A stretch of 64,000 nucleotides of DNA from Annulohypoxylon bovei var. microspora (taxonomy: Eukaryota; Ascomycota; Sordariomycetes; Xylariales; Hypoxylaceae): positions 248,001 to 312,000 of the forward strand of contig MU405221.1 of the NCBI GenBank assembly GCA_022836615.1. Direction: 5' to 3'. Below the pieces are notes generated by a model. That model was not told the DNA's origin. It saw only the letters and a program-made list of their open reading frames with translations, and did not search any database. Shown here one piece after another: positions 13,654-23,946 of this stretch. The stretch's first letter is position 1. Every line of letters starts with the position of its first letter. Made by a program: the position numbers and the translations under genes.

Positions 13654-14901
13654 TCAACGCCACCCGTACTGCGCACCAGCCTCGTTCCGCTTCCCCTTGC
13701 CGGTGGCGAAGCTCTCCTCGAGGGCCTCGCGCTGGTTCTGGACCTGGCTGACGAGCTGGCGCAGGTTGTGCTTGCCGGGAGCGATGGCGCGGATAGGGTT
13801 GTAGGCAGGCTGCAGCTGGCCGGCGGCGCGCAGCGCCTCGTTGTGCTCGTACTCGCGGCCCGTGTCGAAGTTGACGACGCGGCTCGCGGACACGGACGAC
13901 GCGTCCCCGCCCCGCCCGAACAGCTCCCGGCGCGCGGCCGCCGAGAGGTTCATCGACGTCGCGAGCGCCGAGAGCGAGCTGTCCGACGTTGTGGACGCTT
14001 CTGGGGGTGGGAGGTCGGAGTTGGAGTGAGGGAGGGAGGCGTGCTGCGCGTCGTAGGCGGCGAATTCATCCGCGGGGGTGGGGGTGGAGGAGCGGAACAT
14101 GGGCTCGTAGGTGGATGGGTAGGTGGTGGTTTGGGCGCGGTCGTCGTCCTGGGTCGATGGGTCGGAGGATATGGAGAATAGATTTATCTTCCCCCTCTGC
14201 TTCTTCGGAGGTGGTTCCTCGTCTGCTTTAGTAGTTGGTGCTACAGGAGCAGGAGTAGCTGTGTTTGCTTTTGACGTTGCCGTAGTTTTTGAAGCTGAAG
14301 TAGGTTTGCCTAAAGTACCCTTCTTATTCGGCTTCCTGGATACTGATAACGGCCTGAACATCAGGGGCTTGCCCACTAACTTGACTTCTTCCGCCGGCTT
14401 CTGCTCCGCCGGTATCGAGGGTTGCTTCGCCGGGGGTTCTGAATCCTCGTTTCTCGTCGCAGTCTCGTCCACGCCTCCCCCGCCACCCTCATCCGTCTCC
14501 CTGCTGAAACCCGGCGCAGCACCCGTCTTCAGATTGATACCTGGTCTCGGAGCCGCCTTCCCACTACCACCTGCCGCAGAAAGCTTCTTGACGTTCTTCG
14601 GGGGCGGCAGAAACGAGTTAAAGCCGCTAAACGCGCCCCCTCCTCCTCCCACCCTCGCGCGCTTCGCGGGCGGCGCGTCGCCTCCATCATCGGCGGGCTT
14701 GCTCTCGTCGCGGCCGGGCGCGCGCTGCGGGAGGCTGACGAGGATCTTGCCCGGCTTCGCGCGGTCGACGACTTTCTGGAAGGGCCTCTTACCGCCCGCC
14801 GCGGACGTCGGTGCTGGCTGTGAGGACGGCGCGGGCGCGGGTGTGGGCTGGGCGACGGGCTCGGAGTCAGATTCCGAGTCTGAGTAGTCGACAAGACCCA
14901 T
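13654..14901 (-). CDS. PRCC-like protein (mitotic checkpoint / splicing-associated)
   Basis: An intronless gene of 415 residues. The N-terminus MGLVDYSDSESDSEP is the hallmark opening of the PRCC family, followed by a long Pro/Ala/Lys-rich disordered region with basic KKQRGK-type nuclear signals. The conserved C-terminal domain is present, including VVNFDTGREYEHNEALRAAG and the block PIRAIAPGKHNLRQLV ending in QYGWR. Human PRCC is a nuclear speckle protein that binds MAD2B and spliceosome components; in fungi the family is annotated as MAD2B-interacting but is little studied. The reverse strand carries long open frames that are high-GC shadows of this gene. The gene is divergent from the O-methyltransferase downstream. 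Confidence 0.86.
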   Translation of the reverse strand: MGLVDYSDSESDSEPVAQPTPAPAPSSQPAPTSAAGGKRPFQKVVDRAKPGKILVSLPQRAPGRDESKPADDGGDAPPAKRARVGGGGGAFSGFNSFLPPPKNVKKLSAAGGSGKAAPRPGINLKTGAAPGFSRETDEGGGGGVDETATRNEDSEPPAKQPSIPAEQKPAEEVKLVGKPLMFRPLSVSRKPNKKGTLGKPTSASKTTATSKANTATPAPVAPTTKADEEPPPKKQRGKINLFSISSDPSTQDDDRAQTTTYPSTYEPMFRSSTPTPADEFAAYDAQHASLPHSNSDLPPPEASTTSDSSLSALATSMNLSAAARRELFGRGGDASSVSASRVVNFDTGREYEHNEALRAAGQLQPAYNPIRAIAPGKHNLRQLVSQVQNQREALEESFATGKGKRNEAGAQYGWR

Positions 14902-16196
14902 CTTTGCGAAGTGAAGGGGTTTTGTGACTTGTTTGATGAGGCAATCCTAGCAATGATGGATGGTGTTTAGGTAAAAGCTCAGGTTGATTGTGGCGTCATA
15001 GGGTGTGGCGCTTTGTTTTATGGGTACATTAAAATATTTACATAAAGTTCCAAAGTACAAAAAGGTACCTAGGTACGTATCTTACCTAATCTACACGGAT
15101 TTAGGAAGATCTGCTTACCTCCGAGACGCAACAACCTACTTGAATAAACAACTTTTCAAGCCTCCTGTGAGACTTTGGTTCAATTAACTTATTACTGTCA
15201 CTGTTTTCCCTCTCATTCTTTATTGTAATAGGAGGAGATTGAGCAAACTACACAGTGCCAGAAGTTACAATTCAATTATTCAGTATAAGCCAGGTATAGC
15301 CTAGGTATAAAAGTCTTGCTACGAGTTGAAGTCTGAAGAACATGATGTAATTCTCCTATGCCTAACCTCGAGCTACCTACATACCTAAAGTCTAGACTGA
15401 TCACATAATCACATCATAACCTCCGTTCAGCTTCTTCTTTTCTCTTAAAGCAATTGGCGCCAAGAGTAGCCCGGTCCGACTACTTATAGTCTTATACTAA
15501 CTAAGATCTAGATCTAGACAACAGTGGAAAAGAACCGAAAGGAGTCGGACTGAAGGGTCCGCTTTCACAGCTTATACTGCTTATATTACATCAGTCACCT
15601 ATCGAGCTAGCCTACCTAGGTATCTAGGCCCTAGGGAGGTAGACATAAGCAAGTGGGAATGAGCAATGCAGAATACCGTACGCAACCAGAACTGCCTACA
15701 GAAGACGATCTCGTCGGTTCCTACGGCAGGAACCCTACCGGACTTTTGATCTTATAGGTTGACAAAGCTTTTACGTATGGCTTTGCATACTCTAGCGGCT
15801 TGGGGTTACCACATGACAATATGTAAATGACAAGTGGACCCTCCTAATAGAAGGAGGGCGGAAGATCTGGAAGATCTAGAGCTGATTGATAAGATGATCT
15901 TATCAATCTAATCAATCAGTTCACGTCTTCATCCCTGTCAGCTGTGTGTTAGTATAAGCGACAACATGCCACTACTCGTAAATACGAGGCTTGCCAAGTA
16001 CGTCCGCCGGATTCATATAGAAGCTGAAAACTTGTAACTCCGCTTGCGGATCGACCTTCTATACGTGGAAAGGTTATCAATGGCCGTCGATCAACGTAAA
16101 AAAGCAGCTAGCTCCCAGGTCTTAGTTGTCTCTCGTCTTCCAGATAGTCTTCTTTTTGATATTCACGGATATCTGAAATAGAAGATAGTTGACAGA
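14902..16196. other. Divergent promoter region between PRCC-like gene and O-methyltransferase
   Basis: No gene seen. It contains several CCTAGGTA-type words (15065, 15610 region) and a striking palindrome of paired GATA motifs at 15884-15908. The 60 bases before the methyltransferase ATG are TC-rich. Confidence 0.6.
15884..15908. promoter_or_regulatory. Palindrome with head-to-head GATA motifs
   Basis: Two 12-base arms (GATTGATAAGAT and its exact complement) flank a single central base. Each arm holds GATAAG, the HGATAR core recognised by fungal GATA factors such as the AreA/NIT2 nitrogen regulator. It sits about 290 bases upstream of the O-methyltransferase start and about 980 bases upstream of the divergent PRCC-like start. 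Binding is inferred only from the motif. Confidence 0.5.
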
Positions 16197-17829
16197 ATGG
16201 CCGGCCCACAATTGACGCTTAACGACCTTGCAGTGAAGATCACGGAGCTTTCCGAGACCTTCACACGCTTCCTCAAGGAGAACAATGTGCCAGAACCCAC
16301 ATTCGCAGCGGATAGCCCAACCAGCTATAGCAACCTATCCGCGGAAAGCTTCATGACGCGTCAGCACCTATTGGATGCCCTGACGGATATGTGGTACCTA
16401 ACGCAAGGTCCCAGTGAAAGCATCTTCAATTATGTCCACAACGTGAGCACACCCATCCAATAATCTTGAGTAGATAGGGGTTTTAATTATTCACCTGACG
16501 TTCATAGGCCCTTCCTGATGCTGCGGCTCTAAACACCTTGAACTACTTCGACTTCTGGTCTGCAGTCCCCCTGGACGGTGCTGCTTCATATGTGGAGATC
16601 GCGCAGAAAGTTTGTCTCCCAGAAGATGTAGTTCGGCGGGTCTTGCAGCACGCAGTTACACTCCGCATCTTCGAAGAGACCGAGCCTGGTAAATCTTCGT
16701 CGCTGATCCGGCACAACTCCAGATCAGCGGCATTAGCCCGATCTTCAGGGCTGAAGGCTCTCGTATCCACAATCTTGGACGACGCTGGTGCACCGATGAT
16801 GGTTTTAAATGAAGCCCTGAACAGATACAGTCGCGGAAAACCGACCTTAACCCAAAACATAAATGAAACTTCTTTCGCTTTATTCCATAGCGGTGGGCAG
16901 TTCGGTAAGCATGGAAATTCCTGGGACCTCCTTGAGAATGACGGCGCGGGAGAGAAACAGGGTTGGCGACAGAGAAATTTTGTCGAGTTTATGCGCTATA
17001 TAAAGGAGATATTTCATCTTGAAGGAGTTGGTAAGTTCATGATCCATACCCACCTATATTAAGTTGCATGTCAAGAGCGAAGACCTTCCAGAGCAATATG
17101 CCCACGAGACGGGTGCTGCGACCTAGACATACTTCTGAAAACATCAGGTGTGAACAATCACTTACTCTGATATTTTAGTGCTTGACGCTCATGACTGGAA
17201 GGCTGCCGGGAAGGTAAATGTAGTAGATGTGAGTCTCCACCAGCCCCTAAATTATTTTCTAAAGATTAAATTATACAGTCAGCCATGAATATCACTAATG
17301 TAAGCAGGTTGGCGGTTCTGCGGGCCATGATGCGATAGTACTAGCGCGAAAGTTCCCAGAACTCACCATCACCGTTCAAGATCTGCCGCAAGTAAAGCCG
17401 GTTTTCGAGGCGAATTTACCAGAAGACGTCAAAGCTCGCGTGTCTTTCGTGGAGCATGATTTCTTCCAGCCGCAACCCGTCCAGGCGGACATTTATATAT
17501 TCAAGATGATTCTCCACGACTGGCCGGACCAAGAGTCGTCTAAAATCCTACGAGCACTAATTCCGGCGCTAAAACCAGGCGCTCGCGTTATCCTCTTTGA
17601 ATACATCGGTAACCAGGGCGAAACTGAGGGGCCGGCTCTCCCACGTTCTATTCAGCAGATGGGCACGGCTACGGACCTGCGATTAATGGCGCTATTCAAC
17701 GGAAAGGAGCGGCCTGTCGAGGCTTGGGCGAAGATTTTCCGGGATGCTGACGAGCGATTCGACATGGTTAATGTCAAGGCCAATCCGCAAGACTTCTTCG
17801 CAGTTATCGAGGCTGTCTGGCGTGGGTAA
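16197..17829 (+). CDS. SAM-dependent O-methyltransferase (Methyltransf_2 type)
   Basis: Transfers a methyl group from S-adenosylmethionine to a hydroxyl of a small molecule. Four exons (16197-16442, 16508-17030, 17179-17228, 17308-17829) give 446 residues in frame. The N-terminal half carries a winged-helix dimerisation region (FWSAVPLDGAASYVEIAQKV near 105-125). The SAM-binding loop is VVDVGGSAGH (about 272-280), slightly off the usual GGGxG. The catalytic histidine is in ILHDWPDQ (His about 343), and a GTATDLRLMALFNGKER segment follows, all as expected for fungal secondary-metabolite O-methyltransferases. It has no adjacent polyketide or peptide synthase; its nearest neighbours are a GNAT acetyltransferase and a repeat-rich tract. 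The substrate is unknown. Confidence 0.9.
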
Positions 17830-18477
17830 CCAAACTTGGTTAGGCATGACCGAATCTTTATCTACTAATTAGCAGACAGTTTGCGTCGAGTTGAGTTGGA
17901 AATGAACCCCGCTCTCCGGTTCCGGTTTCTAGGGCTAGGGGTACCGAGTCCTAGGACTCGGGGTAGCAACCGATTAGGATATGCCGCCACGTCTATTAAT
18001 GAAAGGGCATTGAGAACCACTTTGAATCACCGTTTGAATTTCTGGGCTTGTCTCAGTGAGAATGATCGCGCCTTGGTCTCTGTACGCCAAGGGAGTAGTG
18101 CAGTATAGGATTGGACGTTCTATTACGCATGTGCTGAGCACCCCGGCTCCCCCTCCAGTGGCTGCATATCCCAAGAAATCAAATTTTCATCTGGCACCTC
18201 AATATTATATGCGTGAATGGAATTCACGTGGGTTTATTACGTGAAACCCAGTAAGATAATTCGCAAATGCTAAGACCCACCCCTGACTGTAGTAATGCGA
18301 TCTAACCGCTGCCGGCAGGTATTGAGGCGACGAATCATAATGGTAGTCGATTGTGTGATTTGACCTATCCCCCTTAAGTCCGACTTGCCCCTCCTATAAG
18401 AATGATGTGATTCCGAAACGAGGATTTCCTTCGGCGCAGAGCAAGTTGGGAGCTACCTAGGAAATATATAAGCAAAG
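17830..18477. other. Intergenic region between methyltransferase and GNAT genes
   Basis: No gene seen. It contains an 18-base perfect palindrome at 17944-17961 and, near 18225-18249, an interrupted inverted repeat built around two ACGTG words. Confidence 0.5.
17944..17961. repeat. 18-base perfect palindrome
   Basis: CCGAGTCCTAGGACTCGG is identical to its reverse complement. It lies 115 bases after the methyltransferase stop and could form a hairpin in the transcript or be a dimer-binding site; neither is shown. Confidence 0.6.
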
Positions 18478-19271
18478 ATGCCTTTAGCTGTACTTCCGGC
18501 CCAGCTGGCTGATATTGAACCGGTGTATGATGTATATTTCGAGGCCTTCAAAAACGAACCCATACTAGAATTTCTCTACCCCGGAGGTGTCGACAGAGCA
18601 GCCCACGCAGAAGGAACCAGACAATGGTGGTCTCACGATAAGACAGGCTACACGATCAAATGCCTCGATTCTAGCACGGGGGAAATCATCGGCATGGCTA
18701 GTTGGGATATTTTCTGGCAGCCAGGAAAAGAAAACGGGTGGGAACGGCCTGAGGGAATACCTTGGCTGGAAGGCGAGGACAAGGCGAGGTGTGAGGGCGT
18801 TCTAGGTCCCATGTGGGATTTGAGAGAGAAGCTGTTTGGTAAAAAACACCGATATATTTGTGAGTTGAGCTAGGAGACACCTGAACCATATCATGAAGCT
18901 AATTCCAGCGGAAAGACCTCGGCGTCCTAGCTGTCCACCCAGAGCAACAACGCCGTGGGGTTGGTCGCTTACTTACGCAATGGGGTATCAATGCTGCAGA
19001 ACAACTTGACCTCCCCGTATACCTAGAATCTTCAATGCCAGGCCTACCACTGTATGAGCGCATGGGATTCGAAAGATTGACACATGTGAGCCTAATCCAC
19101 AAGGAAGAATCTACCGGGTTACCAGACGAAGAAATACCTCTGATGGTGAAGATGCCTAGCGCAGCAAAGGGGTTGAGCTTCAAGGAGTGGGCAGATAAGG
19201 GATATCCGGAAGGATATCATACTCAGGTAAATGGGAACGGGAAGGTGAATGGGGCGAGTAAACACGATTGA
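18478..19271 (+). CDS. GNAT-family N-acetyltransferase
   Basis: Predicted to acetylate an amine with acetyl-CoA. Two exons, 18478-18859 and 18916-19271, give 245 residues. Only the acceptor at 18914-18915 keeps frame and restores the conserved strand YIYLGVLAVHPEHQRRGVG; the nearby AG at 18907-18908 does not. The acetyl-CoA loop is QRRGVGRLL, followed by the helix QWGINAAEQ and the strand VYLESSMPGLPLYERMGF, all typical of fungal GNAT proteins of about 220-250 residues. The C-terminal tail after MVKM is variable. It runs in the same direction as the O-methyltransferase 650 bases upstream, but shared function is unproven and the substrate is unknown. Confidence 0.86.
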
Positions 19272-19654
19272 GTTAGGAATGGTTGTGACAATATAGGAGG
19301 ATCGAATCGACAATTGTAAAAGGGGGATGTACATAGGCCGCCAGTTGAACATGTCATATTAGTATTTCATATATATATTCGGGGTTCACCATTGTTTCCA
19401 TGCGAAAACTAAGATACGTTTCGGTTACTTACTTATACAGACTATCGTGAATTTATTAAAATTTAACTACCTATGTAGTATATAAGAGCATTAGTACGTG
19501 AGGTCCCCGCATCCGCGGACACAATAACCCCGAATTTCAGCCACAAAATGCGCCACACCCCACGCCACACGAAAGCTCCTTTTCTTAAGCTCCTACGGTT
19601 CGAAACCACCCCGCGTTAAATCTTTTTTAGCTCCGCGCTAGCTCCCCTTTCAGC

Positions 19655-19971
19655 TTTGATTGGGTGCATCGTTCAATTAAGTGGATATTTTCCCTTTTCA
19701 AGGCCTTAGTCAGCTAAACCACAGCTCCGAGATCCCCAGGTTCGATTCCTCGATTTCTCACTTTTACACCCTTTTCAACGTTTTATTCAACCCCCCCGGA
19801 CGGCCGGCTTCGTGTTTTTGCGAGGCGCGCTGCGCGCGCCTCGCAAAAACCCTCCGCCGGCCACCCGCGGCCGTCGGTTGGTCAATTGGTCAGGTTTTCA
19901 TCGGCTTGACTGCTCCCAGTATGGTTGTCAGGAATCGATTACGTAAGCGTCTTCTTTTGATTGGGTGCATC
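19655..19971. repeat. 16-base direct repeat pair, 301 bases apart
   Basis: TTTGATTGGGTGCATC occurs exactly at 19655-19670 and at 19956-19971. They bracket the hairpin and the B-box-like sequence. Confidence 0.75.
19814..19850. repeat. Near-perfect hairpin, 17-base arms
   Basis: Arms at 19814-19830 and 19834-19850 are exact complements (GTTTTTGCGAGGCGCGC) around a three-base loop. The GC-rich stem is closed by T5/A5 runs. The structure resembles an intrinsic terminator in outline, but in a fungal nuclear genome it is more likely part of a mobile-element remnant. Confidence 0.8.
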
Positions 19972-21101
19972 TTTCTCGTTGACCCACCTTTTCCCCTAGT
20001 CTCCCACTTTTTCGTCACCCACCTTATTGCCTCCCCCTTTTTACAACGTTTAATTGGATGCATAGCTGCTTATATAAGCTTCTCCCTGTGCGCAGGGGCC
20101 ACTGTTCGAGGCTTTGCTTAGTCACCCTTTTCGAGGCTTTACGAGCCTTTGCTTAGTCATCTTTCTCCCGCCTTTGCTTCATCAAATCAGGGGCTTTCAA
20201 TTTCCTATATAAAGACGAAAGGCAATCCCTCGTTGGTCAGGTCCCTGACCTGACCTGTTGACCCTTTTTAAGTGGTTAAAGCTGTGTCTGCTGTGGCCGT
20301 TGCGGCTGTTGCCCCTGTTTTTTCGATTTCAGCCAATCAGAGCCTTGCATTTCCTTTCCCCCGCAACCTTATTTTTACTTTCTTTTGCCTCGCCCCCTGA
20401 TTGTTCATCTTTTTATAGGTCAATCTTACCTTAGCCAGTGTGTAAGAAAATATGAGAAAATACCAATATATCAATCTTATTTAGACGAATCGAATGAAGC
20501 CGGTTGCATGATTTCAGACCCTTTCGTCGTTGAGAAACAACTGGTTGAAAAGCTGTTGTTGAATAACAGCTTGGAAAAGATGACTAAGCCACACCTCCAA
20601 GTGCCCCTAGCCCTAAACGGGCCAGCCTCGGCTAAGTGTGGCTTAGCTGATTCCTTTTTTACAGGTGTTCAATCCACCCATTGTAATTCAACCACTCCCC
20701 GGTCAACAGTTAATTGAGTTGGGACGATGCAACAAGATTTATTCAATTGAGATTTTCTTGCGCTTTAAAACTATCATAATTATATTAGATTCAACCCTTT
20801 ATCCATCGGGATACAATTGATTGAAAAGCGTACATGAAACTGATGAGGGTGGATTGAAGCACGGGCGTTCGAAACTGGGAGTACATCCACTTGTATGGGG
20901 ATTTGTATGGCGAAACGTGTACCGATTGCGCCCGGACCACCTCTGACACCTTCCTAAATAGGAAATGAATTAATTTCCTGGGTATTTTCCTGAGATAATT
21001 AATTTAGCTAAACCCCGATACAACAACCCCTCATAAATTCGGGGCATATGCGTCTGGATAAAGGTACAACAGTTCAAAGGCTCACCTTAACATTATGTAT
21101 C

Positions 21102-21124
21102 TTACCCTAACCCTAACCCTAACC
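21102..21124. repeat. Interstitial telomeric repeat (CCCTAA)n
   Basis: Three complete CCCTAA units with partial units on either side, matching the telomeric repeat of most filamentous fungi. It lies 255 bases before SIN1, well inside gene-containing sequence. Confidence 0.85.
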
Positions 21125-21378
21125 TCGAATTTCCAATTAGGTAAGCAATTAGTAAGATAAAATATGTGGAGAACCCCTGACAGTTCAATGTTATGTTCGC
21201 CCTTGTTCTATTGTGGATCACCATCCGTCCCTCTTAGATCATCGCAATAGTTGCTGTGACAGGTGCACAGAACAACGCGCAGGATCTTGCATCTTATCCG
21301 TCGACGGCGTGATGGATTTTTCGTGAGAATGAATATCGCAGTCTTTCTTTTTTCAAATAAGTTCGCTCGCTATCTACA

Positions 21379-23946
21379 ATGTCGTTGATACGGGTAGAGG
21401 AGTATGTGACGACACCCCCCACTACTACAGTCGTCTCTAGATAGGTACCTACATATACTGACCTCGACCTGTGCTCTAGTTTGGTCTCGTACCAGCTTCG
21501 AACAAGCTACCTCAATGAAATCGCTGATGGTGTTGGCGAGCGCCTTATCACTATCAATGATAGTTTCCTCAACACCGCTCCTTTCAAAGCCGCTGGCTGG
21601 CGATCCAACCCATCACACATGAAGCGAACCCATTCGCCCCCAATACCCACTGCTATTGCCTCCGAATACTTCCAGGCTGCGCCGAGATCTACCGGTTTAA
21701 CACTCGAGGATGAGGCAGAAGAAGGCGGCATGCTAACTGGCGGTGGGGGAGACACATTAGGACCTGGAAGCGCCTTGAAGCGTCGAAGAGAAAGACGTCG
21801 AGAACAGATGGAAGAAGATGATAGTAGTGATTTGAGCGACGATAGTGATGATGATACCGATCAGAGGGCCGCCCAGCAAATAAGATTTGCGAAGATGCCA
21901 CTCAGGAGTCGTGCTGGATCGTCGCCTATTCAATCGTCCAATTTGCGTCAGGCTACTATTATGTCATCTCCACGTGCCGCTCCAACACCGAGACGGGGAT
22001 CGCAACCTACCTTGGAGACCGTTAAAGAAAGACCGCGGCGAGACACCGTCACTAGTAGTGAGGTTTCGTCTGACAACGAATTTGATGCTTCGGGTTTCCA
22101 TAAGCATCGAGAGGCCGCTAGAGCTAGGGCGGCGAGGTCGCAATCTAAATCTGCTACGGACCCAAGTCAGGGTATTAAGCGCCAGGAAAGCGAGCTGTTG
22201 GAAGAGGAAGAGAACTATGACGCATCCGATGCTTCGTCAGATTTTGTCGCAAGTGTTGATTCGACTTCTATCTTGGATACGGTTGAGAACCCGGCGGTAG
22301 GTACCTCTCCTGGTCAACAGGTTGTAGGCACCGTGCCGAAACAGTTGCTCCGGCAGTCTACCGTGAGAAAACCTCCGCCACCAACACAGCCGCAGATTCT
22401 CCAAGCTCTCCCACCTCCTCGACCTATGAGTACGATTCGACCCCTGAGCATGCTCCAGCCTCGTAGTCTGCTATCGGAGTCTTTGAAGGCGAAATTGACC
22501 AAGCCGTCTATGCCGTTTGATACTTTCGCAACCCTATCGGGCCAAGGAGATCCTGATCCTCTTCGTATACGAATCTATGCACCCTTCTCCGATGATCCTG
22601 AATCCCCTTTCGAGGTTCTTATACGACGAAATATCCAGGAGGCAGACGGAACCTTCAGACCAGTAACTGTCGCGGAGTTAATTGGTCTGAGTCTGTGGAG
22701 GTACCATGCTGAAAAGCTTCAGCCTTCGGTACCTGCTGATAAGTTAAACGTGAATTGGTGGACGTTGAGGATGGTTGAGGAAGGTGGTGAGGTCGACGAC
22801 GACTTCGAACCACTGGATCGTAAGAAACCTGTTAACTCGTTTGCTACGGCAAACAACAGGGCGGCAAGATCACGATCGGCTTCTAAAGCCTATGACGAAT
22901 TTGCCTTGGTACAAGCCTCGGAGGCTGGTTTCATAGACAACCAAACTCAAACTCCCCAGTATGAACAGCAGGATGTCGCAGAAGCTGTAGCCGATGAGGA
23001 GGCAACTCCAAAAAGCGCACCCCAACCCCAAGCTTCTCCATTGACGGCATCGCATGCACGAACGAATCCAATCATCACCACAACTTATCGGGTGGACGCA
23101 CCTCTGGCCGATAAGCCTGAGCGGAAGCTTGAGGCACCAGCTGCAAGTAGAGGGCAACATAAGCTCCTACGGGTCCGTATTATGTCATCCGATATTGCTC
23201 CTGGACAGATGGTTACTCTTGATGTCACAACGGATATGTATCTGGCCGAGGTTCTTGATCTCATCTGTCGTAAGAGACAGCTTGACAAGAACATACATGT
23301 TCTCAAACTCCCGGACTCTGGCGCTGTAGTCTATGAAGACCGAACGGTTTCGTCTATCGGCAATGCTATGGACTTAGAACTTCATCGCCGCCGGTTTGCG
23401 ACAGATGGTCTAACGATCGCAGGTTCTCCTAGCAGCCCTTCCCCCAAACCGCACGTGTGGAATGAATTGCCCCAGAAGGGGAAGAAGAAGCTCATGACGA
23501 CGCACCCCCTTGCCCAAGAAACCATGATGCAAGATGAGGCTGGCAGCGGCGATGTGAAATACAAGAAATACACTGTTTGGCGCAAGCAACCGATGAGGTT
23601 TGTCGGCATGAACGAGCGAATACTTGTCATTGATGGCGAGTATGTGTACATTCAGCCGTCCTCCGGAGGCAAGGCAACGCGCGAAGGGGGCAAGACTACA
23701 ACCGTTCATTTCAGCAACGTAGTCGGATGCAGCGTTTCGCGTCGCCACCCAACCAATTTCAAGGTAAGTTGACATGAGCCCCTATTCATACATATGTAAT
23801 GTAGATACTAATGTTCAACATAGCTTCTCGTGTATAAAGCCACTGAGAGCAAGAGGTATGATTTTGAAGCCAGAAGTACTCAAGAGGCAGCAGAGATCGT
23901 GCGTGAACTTAAGAAGGGAATTTCTCCTTATAACAGGGACATATGA
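21379..23946 (+). CDS. sin1: SIN1/AVO1, TORC2 complex subunit
   Basis: A scaffold subunit of target-of-rapamycin complex 2 that presents AGC kinase substrates and binds membrane. Exons 21379-21401, 21480-23763 and 23824-23946 give 809 residues. The first exon is only 23 bases and encodes MSLIRVE; joining it yields MSLIRVEDLVSYQLRTSYLN, the conserved N-terminus. A Ser/Arg/acidic linker follows, then the CRIM domain (about 350-495, with LRIRIYAPFSDDPESPFEVL). A Ras-binding-like ubiquitin fold lies near 568-650 (LLRVRIMSSD). The C-terminal PH domain is near 700-805 (YKKYTVWRKQPMRF to EIVRELKKGI). All domains are intact and in the usual order. An ORF search alone would start it wrongly at a TTG at 21481. 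Confidence 0.94.

Larger units (their letters stand above)
19272..21378. other. Gene-free repeat-rich tract
   Basis: No convincing gene in 2.1 kb. The tract carries a 16-base direct repeat (TTTGATTGGGTGCATC at 19655-19670 and 19956-19971), a long GC-rich hairpin, repeats of GAGGCTTT and GCTTAGTCA around 20105-20170, an 11-base inverted repeat (CTAAGCCACAC at 20584-20594 and its complement at 20637-20647) and an interstitial telomeric run. A tRNA-like B box (GGTTCGATTCCTCG) lies near 19740. Together these suggest remnants of a non-coding mobile element, but no terminal boundaries or target duplications were identified. Confidence 0.5.

Noticed and set aside
13393..14887. Long plus-strand open frames opposite the PRCC-like gene
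   Set aside because: High-GC antisense shadows. The minus-strand frame has the family N-terminus and C-terminal domain.
19814..19850. Intrinsic (bacterial) transcription terminator
   Set aside because: The hairpin with T and A runs resembles one, but the window is a fungal nuclear genome, where such terminators are not used by RNA polymerase II.
20385..20717. A 110-residue open frame in the repeat-rich tract
   Set aside because: No domain, unusual composition and overlap with inverted repeats. Not supported as a gene.
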